From Planctomycetota bacterium (lineage in GTDB: Bacteria > Planctomycetota > Phycisphaerae > Sedimentisphaerales > Anaerobacaceae), in NCBI GenBank assembly GCA_019456195.1, contig VRUK01000039.1:1-47277 (forward strand): a stretch of 47,277 nt of DNA. Reading direction: 5' to 3'. The notes under the pieces are model-generated. The model saw only the letters and a list, made by a program, of their open reading frames with translations. It ran no database searches and had not been told where the DNA came from. How positions within the stretch are numbered: the first letter of the stretch is position 1; the number at the start of each line of letters is the position of its first letter. Positions 7,577 to 16,738 of the stretch are shown in pieces. A program made the translations under genes and the position numbers.

Positions 7577-8947
7577 ATGGACCCGGCAATTTTCAAAGCA
7601 TACGACATAAGGGGTATTTATCCCGACCAGATAGACGAGGAAGGTGCATGGAAGGTGGGCTGTGGCGCGGCGAGGTTTTTGCGGTCGCTGCTTAGCGGTT
7701 ATGAGCGTGGCCAGGCAAAGGCCCAGTCTTTGTGTGTCGGTCGCGATATGAGAACTCACAGCGAGACGCTGACAAAGGCCCTCATTAAAGGAATGAACTC
7801 CACCGGTACTAATGTGATTGATATAGGAATGGTTGATACGCCGCAGATGTATTTTGCAATCAATCATCTTGGCACCTGCGGTGGCGTGCAGGTTACCGCT
7901 TCCCATAATCCGGAAAAGTATAACGGCTTTAAGATATCCGGCCTCCACGCCAAGCCGGTCGGAGCGGATACAGGCCTGAAGGATATAAAACATATCGCAA
8001 TGGCTTTACTTCATACAAAGGGCACAGGTACCGGTTCGGTGCAGAAGCGTGATTTGACCCAGCATTACAAAAATCACGTCCTGAAGTTTCTCAGACCGAA
8101 TGTAAAAAAGATAAAGGTTGCTGTTGACGCCTTTAATGGAATGGCAGGCAAGATGATCCCCGCCCTTTTCAGCAACCTGCCAGTAGAAATTGTTCCTCTA
8201 AACTTCGAGCACACGGGCAAATTTAAACATGACCCCAATCCACTGATTATAAAATATCTGGCTGAGGTGAAAAAAGCGGTAAAGCAAAAGAAATGTGATT
8301 TCGGCGTCTGTTTCGATGGCGATGCAGACAGATTGATGATGGTTGACGAAAAAGGCAATCCTATCAGTTGCGATTTGCTTACCGCTATGATGGTGCCGTA
8401 TTTTTTAGAGAAAAAGCCCAAATCAGTGGTTGTTTATGATTTACGCAGCAGCAGAGTTGTTAGGGAAGAGATTCTCAAGCACGGGGGAACCCCGCGAAGG
8501 GAAAGAGTCGGTCATGCTTTTATGAAAAAGGCCATGAGAGATTCGCACGCTGTATTCGGAGGCGAGCTTTCAGGACACTTCTACTATTCAGACAACTACT
8601 ATACCGATTCGGCCATGATTACATTCGTGCACGTGATTAATATCGTCAGTAAAGCCGGCGTCCCAATTAGCGAGCTTATAAAGCCGTTGCAAAGATATTC
8701 CGGCAGCGGTGAATTAAACTTCGAAATAGAGGATAAGCAGGCGAAAATGAATGAGATTGCAAAAAGATACAGCGACGGCCGGGTTGACCAACTGGATGGA
8801 GTGACTGTCGGATATAAGGACTGGTGGCTTAATTGTCGTCCAAGCAACACCGAACCGCTCTTGCGATTGATTGTTGAGACTGCAAATAAAGAGCAGCTCA
8901 AAGAAAAACTGTCCGAAATTACCCAACATCTCGGTGAGCCGGTATGA
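7577..8947 (+). CDS. Phosphomannomutase/phosphoglucomutase
   Basis: A 456-residue alpha-D-phosphohexomutase that interconverts hexose 6- and 1-phosphates for nucleotide-sugar and glycan synthesis in the cytoplasm. All four domains show their marks: the phosphoserine loop TASHNPEKYNGFK, the Mg loop FDGDADRLM, the sugar-specificity loop GGELSGHFYY, and the phosphate-binding loop RPSNTEPLLRL. The GEXSG form is the one shared by dual-specificity PMM/PGM enzymes. The ATG at 7577 has AGGAG eight bases upstream; the frame is open a little earlier, but that start has no ribosome site. It has its own promoter. Confidence 0.95.
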   Translation: MDPAIFKAYDIRGIYPDQIDEEGAWKVGCGAARFLRSLLSGYERGQAKAQSLCVGRDMRTHSETLTKALIKGMNSTGTNVIDIGMVDTPQMYFAINHLGTCGGVQVTASHNPEKYNGFKISGLHAKPVGADTGLKDIKHIAMALLHTKGTGTGSVQKRDLTQHYKNHVLKFLRPNVKKIKVAVDAFNGMAGKMIPALFSNLPVEIVPLNFEHTGKFKHDPNPLIIKYLAEVKKAVKQKKCDFGVCFDGDADRLMMVDEKGNPISCDLLTAMMVPYFLEKKPKSVVVYDLRSSRVVREEILKHGGTPRRERVGHAFMKKAMRDSHAVFGGELSGHFYYSDNYYTDSAMITFVHVINIVSKAGVPISELIKPLQRYSGSGELNFEIEDKQAKMNEIAKRYSDGRVDQLDGVTVGYKDWWLNCRPSNTEPLLRLIVETANKEQLKEKLSEITQHLGEPV

Positions 8948-9036
8948 TTTGTCCACTTAGCTTCTAACGTCTTGAATTCCTGCGCCTTATTCCGGAGAGG
9001 TGGTAACTTTTTGCGGCAAAAGAGAGGAAAGCAATT

Positions 9037-9345
9037 ATGCAAGTACACACAAAAACATATAAAACGCCAAACGGTATAGTTGAAGGCGTACAGACCAAAT
9101 GGGCGGGATTCAATATTCTGTTGGCAGCCGGCTCTAAAGGTTTTCTGGGTTGCCCTGCGATTGATGTCGATGCCTGCCAGGGATACGGTGTCGCTGCGGC
9201 AATAGTGGAAAGCACACCGGACAATCCGATAGGCACACTGGATCGCTTCCTTAACCGTAAGGTGACAAAAGCAAACGAGAAAGCCCGGGAACTCGGTATC
9301 GAAGCGGGTATGGCTGTCGGTGAGGCCTTTGCCCTTATTGCATAA
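9037..9345 (+). CDS. DUF1805 (YunC-like, COG3377) protein
   Basis: A 102-residue protein whose whole length matches the DUF1805 pattern: a short beta-rich start, then KWAGFNILLAAGSKGFLGC, a CQGYGVAAA segment, and a helical end with GEAFALIA. The ribosome site GAGAGGAAA precedes the ATG. The family is widespread in bacteria and archaea and has no settled function. It sits between the mutase and a Tat-exported TIM-barrel gene with a short gap; no functional tie is evident. Confidence 0.82.
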   Translation: MQVHTKTYKTPNGIVEGVQTKWAGFNILLAAGSKGFLGCPAIDVDACQGYGVAAAIVESTPDNPIGTLDRFLNRKVTKANEKARELGIEAGMAVGEAFALIA

Positions 9346-9382
9346 GCTCATTGGCGATATCTTTACAAAACAGGAGATGATT

Positions 9383-10351
9383 ATGAAAAGAAACAGCCTC
9401 TCTCGCCGTCGTTTTATAGCCGGCGCCAGCGCGGCTCTAAGCGCAGCTATTACCACGGGCCCAGTTACAGCCGTTCATGGCGCAAGTAGAACATCCTCGA
9501 AAACAACATTACCATTTAGTTACTGTTTCAATACAAGCACTATTCGCGGGCAAAAACTGAGTTTGGATAAGGAAATCGAGGTTACCGCAAAAGCAGGCTA
9601 CCATGCTATTGAGCCCTGGGTCCATAAAATCCACGAGTATGCCCGCGAGGGGGGCAGTTTTACGGAACTTCGCAGACGTATCAGCGACCTCGGGCTGACT
9701 GTAGAAAGTGCCATTGCCTTTTCCCAGTGGATTGTGGATGATGATGCAAAGCGCGGCGAAGCTCTGGAACAAAACAAAAGGGATATGGATGTTTTGGCAC
9801 GGATTGGCGGCAAGCGTATCGCGGCCCCGCCGGCCGGTGCCACAAGACAAGCAGGGCTCGACCTTATGAAAGCGGCCGGGCGGTACAGGGCACTGTTGGA
9901 GCTTGGCGACGAAATGGGTGTTGTGCCGCAGGTTGAGATATGGGGTTCTTCAAAGAACTTGCACCGATTGGGTCAGGCGATGTTCGTGGTGATTGAAAGT
10001 GGTCACCCGAAGGCCTGCTTGTTGCCGGATGTCTATCATACCTACAAGGGCGGCTCTGACTTTAACGGATTTAAGCTGCTCAGCCCCAAAGCCATCCAGG
10101 TCTTTCATTTAAATGACTATCCCGCCGACCCGCCGCGCGAGACGATAGGCGACCGTGACCGTGTCTTTCCTGGTGACGGCATCGCACCGCTGACTCAGAT
10201 TCTACGCGACCTTCACGCCAACAACAGCAGGGCGGTGCTTTCACTCGAGTTATTCAGCCCGGTTTACTGGAAGCAGGACCCACTCCAGGTGGCAAAGACG
10301 GGTCTTGCTAAGATGAAAGCCGCGGTAAACAAAGCATTAGGTACCAGCTAA
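9383..10351 (+). CDS. Tat-exported sugar phosphate isomerase/epimerase-like TIM barrel
   Basis: A 322-residue protein starting at an ATG with AGGAG six bases upstream. The N-terminus is a Tat signal: SRRRFIAG, then an Ala-rich hydrophobic stretch ending near Ala-Ser-Arg. The mature part is an AP-endonuclease-2/xylose-isomerase-like barrel, with HAIEPW near the first strand, QVEIWG, LLPDVYHTYKGG and VFHLNDYPADPP carrying the usual acid/His metal ligands. Planctomycetes encode many such exported barrels whose substrates are unknown. A second one is at 39421-40413. The fold is secure; the activity is not. Confidence 0.87.
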   Translation: MKRNSLSRRRFIAGASAALSAAITTGPVTAVHGASRTSSKTTLPFSYCFNTSTIRGQKLSLDKEIEVTAKAGYHAIEPWVHKIHEYAREGGSFTELRRRISDLGLTVESAIAFSQWIVDDDAKRGEALEQNKRDMDVLARIGGKRIAAPPAGATRQAGLDLMKAAGRYRALLELGDEMGVVPQVEIWGSSKNLHRLGQAMFVVIESGHPKACLLPDVYHTYKGGSDFNGFKLLSPKAIQVFHLNDYPADPPRETIGDRDRVFPGDGIAPLTQILRDLHANNSRAVLSLELFSPVYWKQDPLQVAKTGLAKMKAAVNKALGTS

Positions 10352-10432
10352 GGTATTAAAATTTGAGTTTTTTTGGAACTTATAGGGTAAAGCTCTTTTA
10401 CTCAAAGTGCACTTGCGGAAAGAGAGGAAAAC

Positions 10433-11188
10433 ATGAGAATCAACAGGAAGATGAAATTTAAATTTGTGATTGTGATGTGTCTTTTGGCTGGATTAACGGC
10501 GAATTCTTCAGCCAAACTAAATCCCCGACAGGCCTCCCTCAGAGATGCTAACGTAATGACTGTTGATGTGGTTTGTTCTCAGGATGTAAAAGAAACAGAC
10601 TTGAATCAGCAGGAGATTCGAGAAAATATTGTAAAACAGCTTGAACAAGCCGGCATTCAGATTCTGCCTATAAATCTTTGGGGGACGGCACCAGGTCGTT
10701 GCCGGCTAAAGGTATTAATCAAAGTTTACAAGCCTTCTGACCTTAAAACATTCATTTACAATCTAAAGGTTTATTTCGTTCAAACAGTGACTCTGGAAAG
10801 AATTCCTGAAGCGAAAATTGATGCAGTTACATGGGAACTTGCATGGCTCGCTCATGGCTCTAAGGACAGGCTAACCGAAGCAGTTCCGAAAAATCTGAAA
10901 ATCATGACGGATAATTTTATCAGAGACTATCACCTGGCCAATCCGCTTAGTAGTGAGCTATCCGATACCAATACCGGGAATAATGTTTCGGTGACAGCTC
11001 CACAAGGACAAATCCGTTCCGGCGTAGCAGCCCGGTACAAATATGTATCGTCGAAGAACAGCAAGGTCTTCCACAGTCCTCAGTGTCGTTCGGCAAAAAG
11101 AATCAAGCCCGAAAACCTCGTAGGTTACAATAGTAAAGAAGAAGTAATACAGGCCGGCAAAAGGCCGTGCAAAGTGTGTAAACCTTAG
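10433..11188 (+). CDS. Exported protein with C-terminal Cys/His (Ada-like zinc) module
   Basis: A 251-residue protein with a signal peptide (about residues 1-28: basic start, hydrophobic core, then an Ser-Ser-Ala-Lys end). The middle (about 40-170) resembles no family I can name. The last 45 residues form a compact module with His214, Cys218, Cys246 and Cys249, in the pattern FHSPQC...RPCKVCKP, like the small metal-binding module related to the Ada N-terminal domain that often ends secreted proteins and nucleases. GAGAGGAAA precedes the ATG. The TAG is followed directly by the ATG of the DUF1638 gene, so the two are co-transcribed. Confidence 0.75.
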   Translation: MRINRKMKFKFVIVMCLLAGLTANSSAKLNPRQASLRDANVMTVDVVCSQDVKETDLNQQEIRENIVKQLEQAGIQILPINLWGTAPGRCRLKVLIKVYKPSDLKTFIYNLKVYFVQTVTLERIPEAKIDAVTWELAWLAHGSKDRLTEAVPKNLKIMTDNFIRDYHLANPLSSELSDTNTGNNVSVTAPQGQIRSGVAARYKYVSSKNSKVFHSPQCRSAKRIKPENLVGYNSKEEVIQAGKRPCKVCKP

Positions 11189-11905
11189 ATGAGACTTCAG
11201 TTTATAACCTGTAAAGTGTTGCAGAGGGAAGCGTATTACTGCGCTGCCCGCTGCAAAAATGTTGTTGATGTGATTTTAATGGAGCAGGGTCTGCATAATG
11301 AGCCTGATAGGCTTCGCACTGAAGTCCTGAAAGCTCTCGAAAATACCAACGATGTTCAGGGACGCCCCTACGATGCTTCACTGCTCGGTTATGGTCTTTG
11401 CAGTAACGGCATTGTAGGATTGTCGGCAGAAATCCCCATTGTTGTCCCGCGAGGCCATGATTGCATTACGCTTTTGCTTGGCTCGAAAGATAAATACCAG
11501 GAGTACTTCGACTCCCACCGCGGTGTTTATTGGTATAGCCCCGGCTGGATTGAGTCAGACGAGCAGCCCAGCAAAGAGCGCTATGAAAGATTGCTCAAAG
11601 AGTATAAGGAAAAATACGGTGACGATAACGCTCAATATCTCATGGAAGTAGAGCAAAACTGGATAAAGGAGTACAGTTGGGCTACCTTTATCGATTGGGG
11701 GCTTACCGATTCCGGTGAATATAAAAATTATACCAAACGCTGTGCCGAATTTCTTCACTGGAACTACGAAGAGCTAAGGGGCAATCCAGCCCTTATGCAA
11801 AAGCTAATTGACGGCGACTGGCACGAAAGCGAATTTTTAGTAGTAAAACCCGGCCAAAAAATTGGCGAAGACCTCACGAATGACGGCATAATGAAAGCCG
11901 AATAG
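11189..11905 (+). CDS. DUF1638 family protein
   Basis: A 238-residue cytoplasmic protein. The family pattern is visible: an N-terminal ITCKVLQRE with further cysteines (YYCAARC), then LLGYGLCSNG, PRGHDCITLLLG and a Tyr/Trp-rich middle. The start abuts the stop of the upstream gene. DUF1638 proteins occur in anaerobes and archaea, sometimes near corrinoid methyltransferases, but no biochemical function is established and no such neighbour exists here. The conserved Cys positions could bind metal; that is a guess. Confidence 0.82.
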   Translation: MRLQFITCKVLQREAYYCAARCKNVVDVILMEQGLHNEPDRLRTEVLKALENTNDVQGRPYDASLLGYGLCSNGIVGLSAEIPIVVPRGHDCITLLLGSKDKYQEYFDSHRGVYWYSPGWIESDEQPSKERYERLLKEYKEKYGDDNAQYLMEVEQNWIKEYSWATFIDWGLTDSGEYKNYTKRCAEFLHWNYEELRGNPALMQKLIDGDWHESEFLVVKPGQKIGEDLTNDGIMKAE

Positions 11906-11930
11906 AAACAGAACCTTTTGAAGGCGTTTT

Positions 11931-12491
11931 ATGCATTTGTTTACAATCATAGTGGTAGCCATTGGTCTTGCAATAGATGCCTTCGCAGTCTCCATTGTCA
12001 GCGGCAGTGCGTACAAACAGTTGCACGTAAAGCACGCCGTGCGAATGGCTTTGTTTTTCGGTGGTTTTCAGGCGGTTATGCCGTTGATAGGTTTTTTGGC
12101 CGGCTTAAGTGTAAAGCAATACATAGAAAGCTATGACCATTGGATTGCTTTTGGCCTTTTAAGCGCGGTCGGCGGCAAAATGATTTATGAGTCGTTCAAG
12201 ATGAAATCTATCGAAGAAAGATTCGACCCGTCGAATATCTTTGTTTTGCTCGTTCTGTCCGTTGCGACAAGTATCGATGCCCTGGCGATTGGCATTACGC
12301 TTTCATTTATCACCAATTCGATTATTACTGCGGTGATAATAATAGGCATGGTAACCTTTGTGTTGTCGTATCTTGGTGTGTGTATCGGTAAAAGATTCGG
12401 ACACTTTTTCGAAAACAAAATCGAAGTCGTCGGCGGACTGGTACTTATCGGCCTTGGTATCAAAATATTGATTGAGCATCTGCTTTCATAG
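11931..12491 (+). CDS. mntP: Manganese efflux pump MntP
   Basis: A 186-residue membrane protein with six membrane segments in two repeated halves. Each half has the MntP signature acid motif: AIDAFAVS near residue 15 and SIDALAIG near residue 117. The family exports Mn(II) and protects against its excess. Length matches the E. coli protein. The gene follows the DUF1638 gene with 25 bp between them and has no separate promoter I could see; no manganese riboswitch structure is apparent in that short gap. Confidence 0.93.
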   Translation: MHLFTIIVVAIGLAIDAFAVSIVSGSAYKQLHVKHAVRMALFFGGFQAVMPLIGFLAGLSVKQYIESYDHWIAFGLLSAVGGKMIYESFKMKSIEERFDPSNIFVLLVLSVATSIDALAIGITLSFITNSIITAVIIIGMVTFVLSYLGVCIGKRFGHFFENKIEVVGGLVLIGLGIKILIEHLLS

Positions 12492-12527
12492 CGGAAATTG
12501 AGTATTGGAACAGATTCTAAACATTTC

Positions 12528-12555
12528 TTGCAGTTAGGTGAAAAAATAATATAAT
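12528..12555 (+). promoter_or_regulatory. Promoter for the DUF362/ferredoxin gene
   Basis: TTGCAG (12528-12533) and a perfect TATAAT (12550-12555) are separated by 16 bp. Transcription would start near 12562, giving a leader of about 68 bases that contains the palindrome at 12580-12595. Confidence 0.6.
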
Positions 12556-12579
12556 CAGAGTATTGTTTTATTATGATGA

Positions 12580-12595
12580 ACCATTGTGCAATGGT
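12580..12595. promoter_or_regulatory. 16-bp palindrome, possible operator or leader hairpin
   Basis: ACCATTG (12580-12586) and CAATGGT (12589-12595) are perfect complements around two bases. It lies between the proposed transcription start and the ATG at 12630. With only a two-base loop it is a better DNA operator than an RNA hairpin. The helix-turn-helix S24 repressor encoded just downstream (13732-14508) is a possible binder; nothing in the sequence proves it. Confidence 0.4.
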
Positions 12596-12629
12596 AAGTT
12601 GTTCTGTTTAATTTCAAATGGTGATTTTT

Positions 12630-13706
12630 ATGGCTTCTAAAGTATATTTTATTAAAGCATCTATTAATGACGGCGAGCAGGTGATTTCCGAAAAGGCACG
12701 AAAGCTCTTTAAGGCGGGCTCTTTTGCAGGGTGCTTTAAGGAAAATGATTTTACGGCGGTCAAGGTTCACGTGGGTGAAGCCGGTAACAACACATACACA
12801 AAGGCTCCGTGCATTAAGGGGCTTGTGGATGAGCTGCTTGCCTTGAAAACAAAACCATTCATAACCGACACGACCACATTATATGTCGGGCGAAGACACA
12901 ATGCCATCGACCATACCGCCTTGGCGGCCGAACATGGCTTCAATTTAGATGTTTTGGGGATTCCGTTCGTTGTGCCGGATGGTTTGTTCGGAACAAGTGA
13001 GACGCCGATTGAAATAAACGGTGAAATAAATAAAAAAGTTTTTGTTGCCTCCGGTATAGTTCAAAGCCAGTCGCTTCTTTCTGTGGCTCATTTGACCGGC
13101 CATGTCGCGGCCTGCCTTGGCGCCACCCTCAAAACGTTGGGGATGGGCTGTGCAAGCAAAAAGGGCAAAATGAAACAGCACGCCGCCCTTCGCCTCGGTA
13201 TTGGCGACGATTGTACACGATGCGGCGTTTGTTTTAACCATTGTCCCGCCGATGCGATTACACTTGACGATGTCAAAGCTCACATAGACGAAGATAAATG
13301 TATAGGCTGTGCCGAGTGTATGGCCGCGTGCAGATTCGGTGCCGTTATATGCAATTGGGGTGAAGAAGACGAAGTATTGCAAAAAAGCATTGCTGAACAC
13401 GCATTGGGCGTAATGAAGGGCAAGGAGGACAGGATTGCCTGTTTCAACTTTTTAATGTCGGTTACGAAAGATTGCGATTGTTTTAACGAGCCGGATATGG
13501 ATAGAATAGTTGACGATATCGGCATAGCAGCATCGAGAGATCCTGTTGCTCTCGATAAGGCAACGCTGGATTTGACGGAAAATAAAGCGGGAAAAAAACT
13601 TGCAGATCTCATGGGTAATGATAAGCTTGATCCTCGCTACCAAATCGAACACGCCGAGCTAATCGGCCTGGGAAGCAGCAGTTACGAGCTTATAGAAGTT
13701 AGTTAA
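12630..13706 (+). CDS. DUF362 domain protein with two [4Fe-4S] motifs
   Basis: A 358-residue protein. The N-terminal and C-terminal parts form the DUF362 domain (KVHVGEAGNNT near residue 45; FITDTTTLYVG). Inserted between is a ferredoxin-type module with two full clusters, CTRCGVCFNHCP and CIGCAECMAACR (about 193-230). Many anaerobes carry this arrangement; it is an electron-transfer protein of unknown partner. ATG 12630 is preferred because GGTGA lies five bases upstream; ATG 12618 is in frame. Oxygen-sensitive clusters fit an anaerobic host. It has its own promoter. Confidence 0.88.
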   Translation: MASKVYFIKASINDGEQVISEKARKLFKAGSFAGCFKENDFTAVKVHVGEAGNNTYTKAPCIKGLVDELLALKTKPFITDTTTLYVGRRHNAIDHTALAAEHGFNLDVLGIPFVVPDGLFGTSETPIEINGEINKKVFVASGIVQSQSLLSVAHLTGHVAACLGATLKTLGMGCASKKGKMKQHAALRLGIGDDCTRCGVCFNHCPADAITLDDVKAHIDEDKCIGCAECMAACRFGAVICNWGEEDEVLQKSIAEHALGVMKGKEDRIACFNFLMSVTKDCDCFNEPDMDRIVDDIGIAASRDPVALDKATLDLTENKAGKKLADLMGNDKLDPRYQIEHAELIGLGSSSYELIEVS

Positions 13707-13731
13707 TGTATGAACAATTTAAGGATATGGT

Positions 13732-14508
13732 ATGTCTCTGGGGCAAATAATAAGAAAAAAACGCGAGCAGTTACATCTGACCCTCGATGAAGTCAGTAAT
13801 CGCATCGGTTTTTCAAAACCATATCTGTCCACTATCGAAACCGGCAAGGTAAAGAATCCGCCCAGTGACGAGCTGCTTACCAAGCTTGAAAAGACACTTG
13901 AGTTTGACTCGGGCCTGCTGCTGCACATTGCTCATATAGAGGGTCTGCCCGCCGATGTTCGCCATGAATATGAATCCGCCGAGGCCGAAAATCAGAAATG
14001 GCGGCACATTGCCAAAAACCTTATTGATAAAAAAGCTGATGCAAACCGGCTGACCGAGCTTCTTGCTGAAAGTGACTTGAACGTCGAGCAGGAAAAATTA
14101 CCTCTGGCGCCAGGCCGGTTAGTGCCCGTGATAAACAAAGTTTCAGCCGGATATCCTACTGATTTCAATGACCTCGACTATCCTGTGGGCATAGCCGATG
14201 ATTATATTCGCTGTCCGGACCTGCACGACCCCAATACCTTTGCTGTCCGGGTTGTCGGCGATTCTATGGAGCCGAAATTTCACGAAGGTGATATAGTGAT
14301 ATTCTCACCCGCCGCCGAGGTGCATAATGGCGATGACTGTTTTGTCCGTTTCGCAATGCCGCACGAAACAACCTTCAAGAGGGCGTTCTTCGAGTCGGAT
14401 GACAAAGTTCGTCTTCAGCCGAGAAACGAAAAATATTCCCCCACAATCGTTGACGGCAAACGCATCAATGGCCTCTACCGCGCCGTAGTAAAGCACGAAA
14501 TACTGTAG
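13732..14508 (+). CDS. XRE-type repressor with S24 (LexA/CI-like) peptidase domain
   Basis: A 258-residue regulator. Residues 1-60 are a helix-turn-helix of the XRE/Cro type. Residues about 128-258 are an S24 peptidase-like domain with the catalytic pair Ser178 (in VVGDSMEPKF) and Lys216 (in TTFKRAF), and an Ala139-Gly140 bond that fits self-cleavage as in LexA and phage CI. It could be a stress-triggered switch. No phage genes surround it. The gene follows the DUF362 gene by 25 bp and probably shares its transcript. Confidence 0.92.
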   Translation: MSLGQIIRKKREQLHLTLDEVSNRIGFSKPYLSTIETGKVKNPPSDELLTKLEKTLEFDSGLLLHIAHIEGLPADVRHEYESAEAENQKWRHIAKNLIDKKADANRLTELLAESDLNVEQEKLPLAPGRLVPVINKVSAGYPTDFNDLDYPVGIADDYIRCPDLHDPNTFAVRVVGDSMEPKFHEGDIVIFSPAAEVHNGDDCFVRFAMPHETTFKRAFFESDDKVRLQPRNEKYSPTIVDGKRINGLYRAVVKHEIL

Positions 14509-14536
14509 TGATAAAAAAGCTCGACCTGACTCATTA

Positions 14537-16696
14537 CTATTCCATAATAAACCAGGTAATCCCTTTGGGGGCTATTTCAATCGGTATTTTGATGTTATAT
14601 TCACGATCAAGTTTGTAACTCCTGCTTTTGCCCTGTTTTTGGCGGATACGTGCTGTTTTGGTAAGCCCCGTGTAATACAGAGGAAGTTTCAAATCTTTTT
14701 TGACCGCCCTGTCCAGAGGATTATAGACCATTGCCATACCTTTTATTTTCAGTTGTGGATTAACGTGCAGAATGCAGTCAATATCGCGCCCATCGGGTCT
14801 GCGCACGTGAATGATGTCCGAATCAAGTATATCGCGGTACTCTTTGTAAAAGTCCACCCATTTTTTCACGATTGCTTTTGTTTCATCGGTATCGTAAATA
14901 CGCGGCCCGCGATAGCAGGCCTGCGCGCCTGAGCCAAAGTTCTGCGCAAGGTGCGCACCATAAGCGTCGAGGTGTTCTGAAAGCGGTTCGAGCGTGGCCG
15001 CGGCTCCGCCGCCATGGTACTGAACCAGCGGCACAAACATCCAGCCCATGCTCGGCGTTTTCTTCCAGGTGCCGTCGAATATGTTCTGTCGGCCGAGAAT
15101 AACCTGTCTTTCACGCGGCAGCGACCAGTTGGTCTCACGATAGCCCATAGCACTTTTATTCGAGCCGTTCAAAAAATACCAGTCTGGAACATTTAGATAG
15201 ATGCCCCTGCTGCGGCACCACTTGTAAAAATTGGTAATCTTTTTCCATTGTTTCCATTGAGAATCATTGAGACCGCTATGTCCCGGATGGCTCGTAGATG
15301 CACAAACGTCACCGGGATAAGATCCATCGTGTTCGAGCAGGTCCAGGCCCGTTTGTTCGATAAAGATTTTGATTTTCCTGAAATACTCGTTGCCCCACTC
15401 GCTGCCCAAACACGGTGAGTTATTGAAGATAGCGCCGCCTGTTTTGCCCGTCTCCGGGTTGATAACATCATGTTTTTCGCTTATCCTGCGGCTGGCCAAA
15501 AGCGAATACCCGCCAAGCTCGACATTTTTGCTGTGAGCGTAATCGACTAATCCCTTCATCTGCGCCATATACTTCGGGTCAATGTTTTCCATATTAAAAC
15601 CGCTGCCGAATGTCATTATCACCATCTCGAACCCGACCTCAGCGCACTGGTCGATTGCCAGCCGCACCGCTTTTGGATTTGCATGACGAACATGCATTAT
15701 GATTGGATTTTCCGTCGCCCAGGGTGCAATTGTTCGGTACATCCTGCGTATTGCCAGACCTTTGCGTTCGCGTTCGGTGCTGTCGTAAATTAGCTCAAAC
15801 GTTCGAAATGATTCGAATGTTTTACCCGGCTTGATAATCACATCCGGACCTATTGGCGGCCGGCTCTCTAACATCAGCGGTGTCTTTCGCAGATAGTTGA
15901 TCTGCGTACTGTACTGTGGGTCAACAACCCAAAAAGTTGTTTTGTTGGCGCTTTTCGGGTCCCCACCGTGAAAGGCGTAATCGCTGTCGATGTGAATATT
16001 AGGATACTCCCACTGGGCCGGTTGTTCCACCATTGACTCATACTCTACTGCCGCGAGAATCTCGCTGGTAAACGTATTGAGTCTGACCAGTTCATCGCTG
16101 CCGTTGTGAATTGTCAGCCGCTTTGCTAACAGAGGAATGCCCCGGTACATTTCATAATGGATAGAGAGACTCAGACCTTTGAGCTTGCCGCTTGGCGGAT
16201 CGAAATGCAGACTCAACGTCTTACCTGAGGGAGGCCAGTTTGTGCTTGAGGAATAACGCTTGCGGTTCCATTCGAAGCGTTTTTCTATCTTGGTGGTGTC
16301 GAAGCTCTTGAACACGAAGGCATCAGGATTGCTGGTCAGAGAATCAATCCATTCGGGCAATAGATATGCGTATTCGACCTGCCCCTGCAGACCGCCGACT
16401 TCATACTTTTGTCCGTCGAGTTCGACTATCGCCTCCGGCTTGACTCCGCGGATGATGGACTCGCTCCTCATAAGGTTATCATAGGCAACGGTAGCCGCAT
16501 TGGGCGCCAGACGAAATGTCCGGCTGATTAACCCGTTGCTCAGAACAATCTCCCTGCCGTCGAGTCGTTTTTCAATCTTAACCGGCTCTTTAATTTGTGT
16601 TACGAGCCAGTCTGTATCGATTGTCTTGCCACAGACCGCACCTGCGATGAACAAAACCATTACCGTTATGATTATAGATTGCTTTGTTTTAACCAT
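14537..16696 (-). CDS. Secreted clan GH-D (alpha-galactosidase-like) glycoside hydrolase
   Basis: A 719-residue protein with a signal peptide (about residues 1-23) and a good ribosome site (AGAAGGAAA). Residues about 30-300 are an all-beta domain like the N-terminal sandwich of GH36-type enzymes. Residues about 310-620 are a TIM barrel with LDLLEHDGSYPGD, where the Asp in EHDG fits a clan D nucleophile. A beta domain closes the protein. This predicts an extracytoplasmic alpha-galactosidase or relative acting on complex glycans. The substrate cannot be told; assignment to a numbered family is tentative. It converges on the S24 gene with a 28-bp gap and no clear terminator. Confidence 0.72.
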   Translation of the reverse strand: MVKTKQSIIITVMVLFIAGAVCGKTIDTDWLVTQIKEPVKIEKRLDGREIVLSNGLISRTFRLAPNAATVAYDNLMRSESIIRGVKPEAIVELDGQKYEVGGLQGQVEYAYLLPEWIDSLTSNPDAFVFKSFDTTKIEKRFEWNRKRYSSSTNWPPSGKTLSLHFDPPSGKLKGLSLSIHYEMYRGIPLLAKRLTIHNGSDELVRLNTFTSEILAAVEYESMVEQPAQWEYPNIHIDSDYAFHGGDPKSANKTTFWVVDPQYSTQINYLRKTPLMLESRPPIGPDVIIKPGKTFESFRTFELIYDSTERERKGLAIRRMYRTIAPWATENPIIMHVRHANPKAVRLAIDQCAEVGFEMVIMTFGSGFNMENIDPKYMAQMKGLVDYAHSKNVELGGYSLLASRRISEKHDVINPETGKTGGAIFNNSPCLGSEWGNEYFRKIKIFIEQTGLDLLEHDGSYPGDVCASTSHPGHSGLNDSQWKQWKKITNFYKWCRSRGIYLNVPDWYFLNGSNKSAMGYRETNWSLPRERQVILGRQNIFDGTWKKTPSMGWMFVPLVQYHGGGAAATLEPLSEHLDAYGAHLAQNFGSGAQACYRGPRIYDTDETKAIVKKWVDFYKEYRDILDSDIIHVRRPDGRDIDCILHVNPQLKIKGMAMVYNPLDRAVKKDLKLPLYYTGLTKTARIRQKQGKSRSYKLDREYNIKIPIEIAPKGITWFIME

Positions 16697-16738
16697 TACT
16701 TGTTTCCTTCTCTTAAATGTAGTTTTCTGCTATTGTAG

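Noticed and set aside
8599..9456. 285-codon - strand frame over the mutase and DUF1805 genes
   Set aside because: It crosses two well-supported + strand genes and shows no domain.
11906..11930. Manganese riboswitch before mntP
   Set aside because: The gap is only 25 bases, too short for the yybP-ykoY structure.
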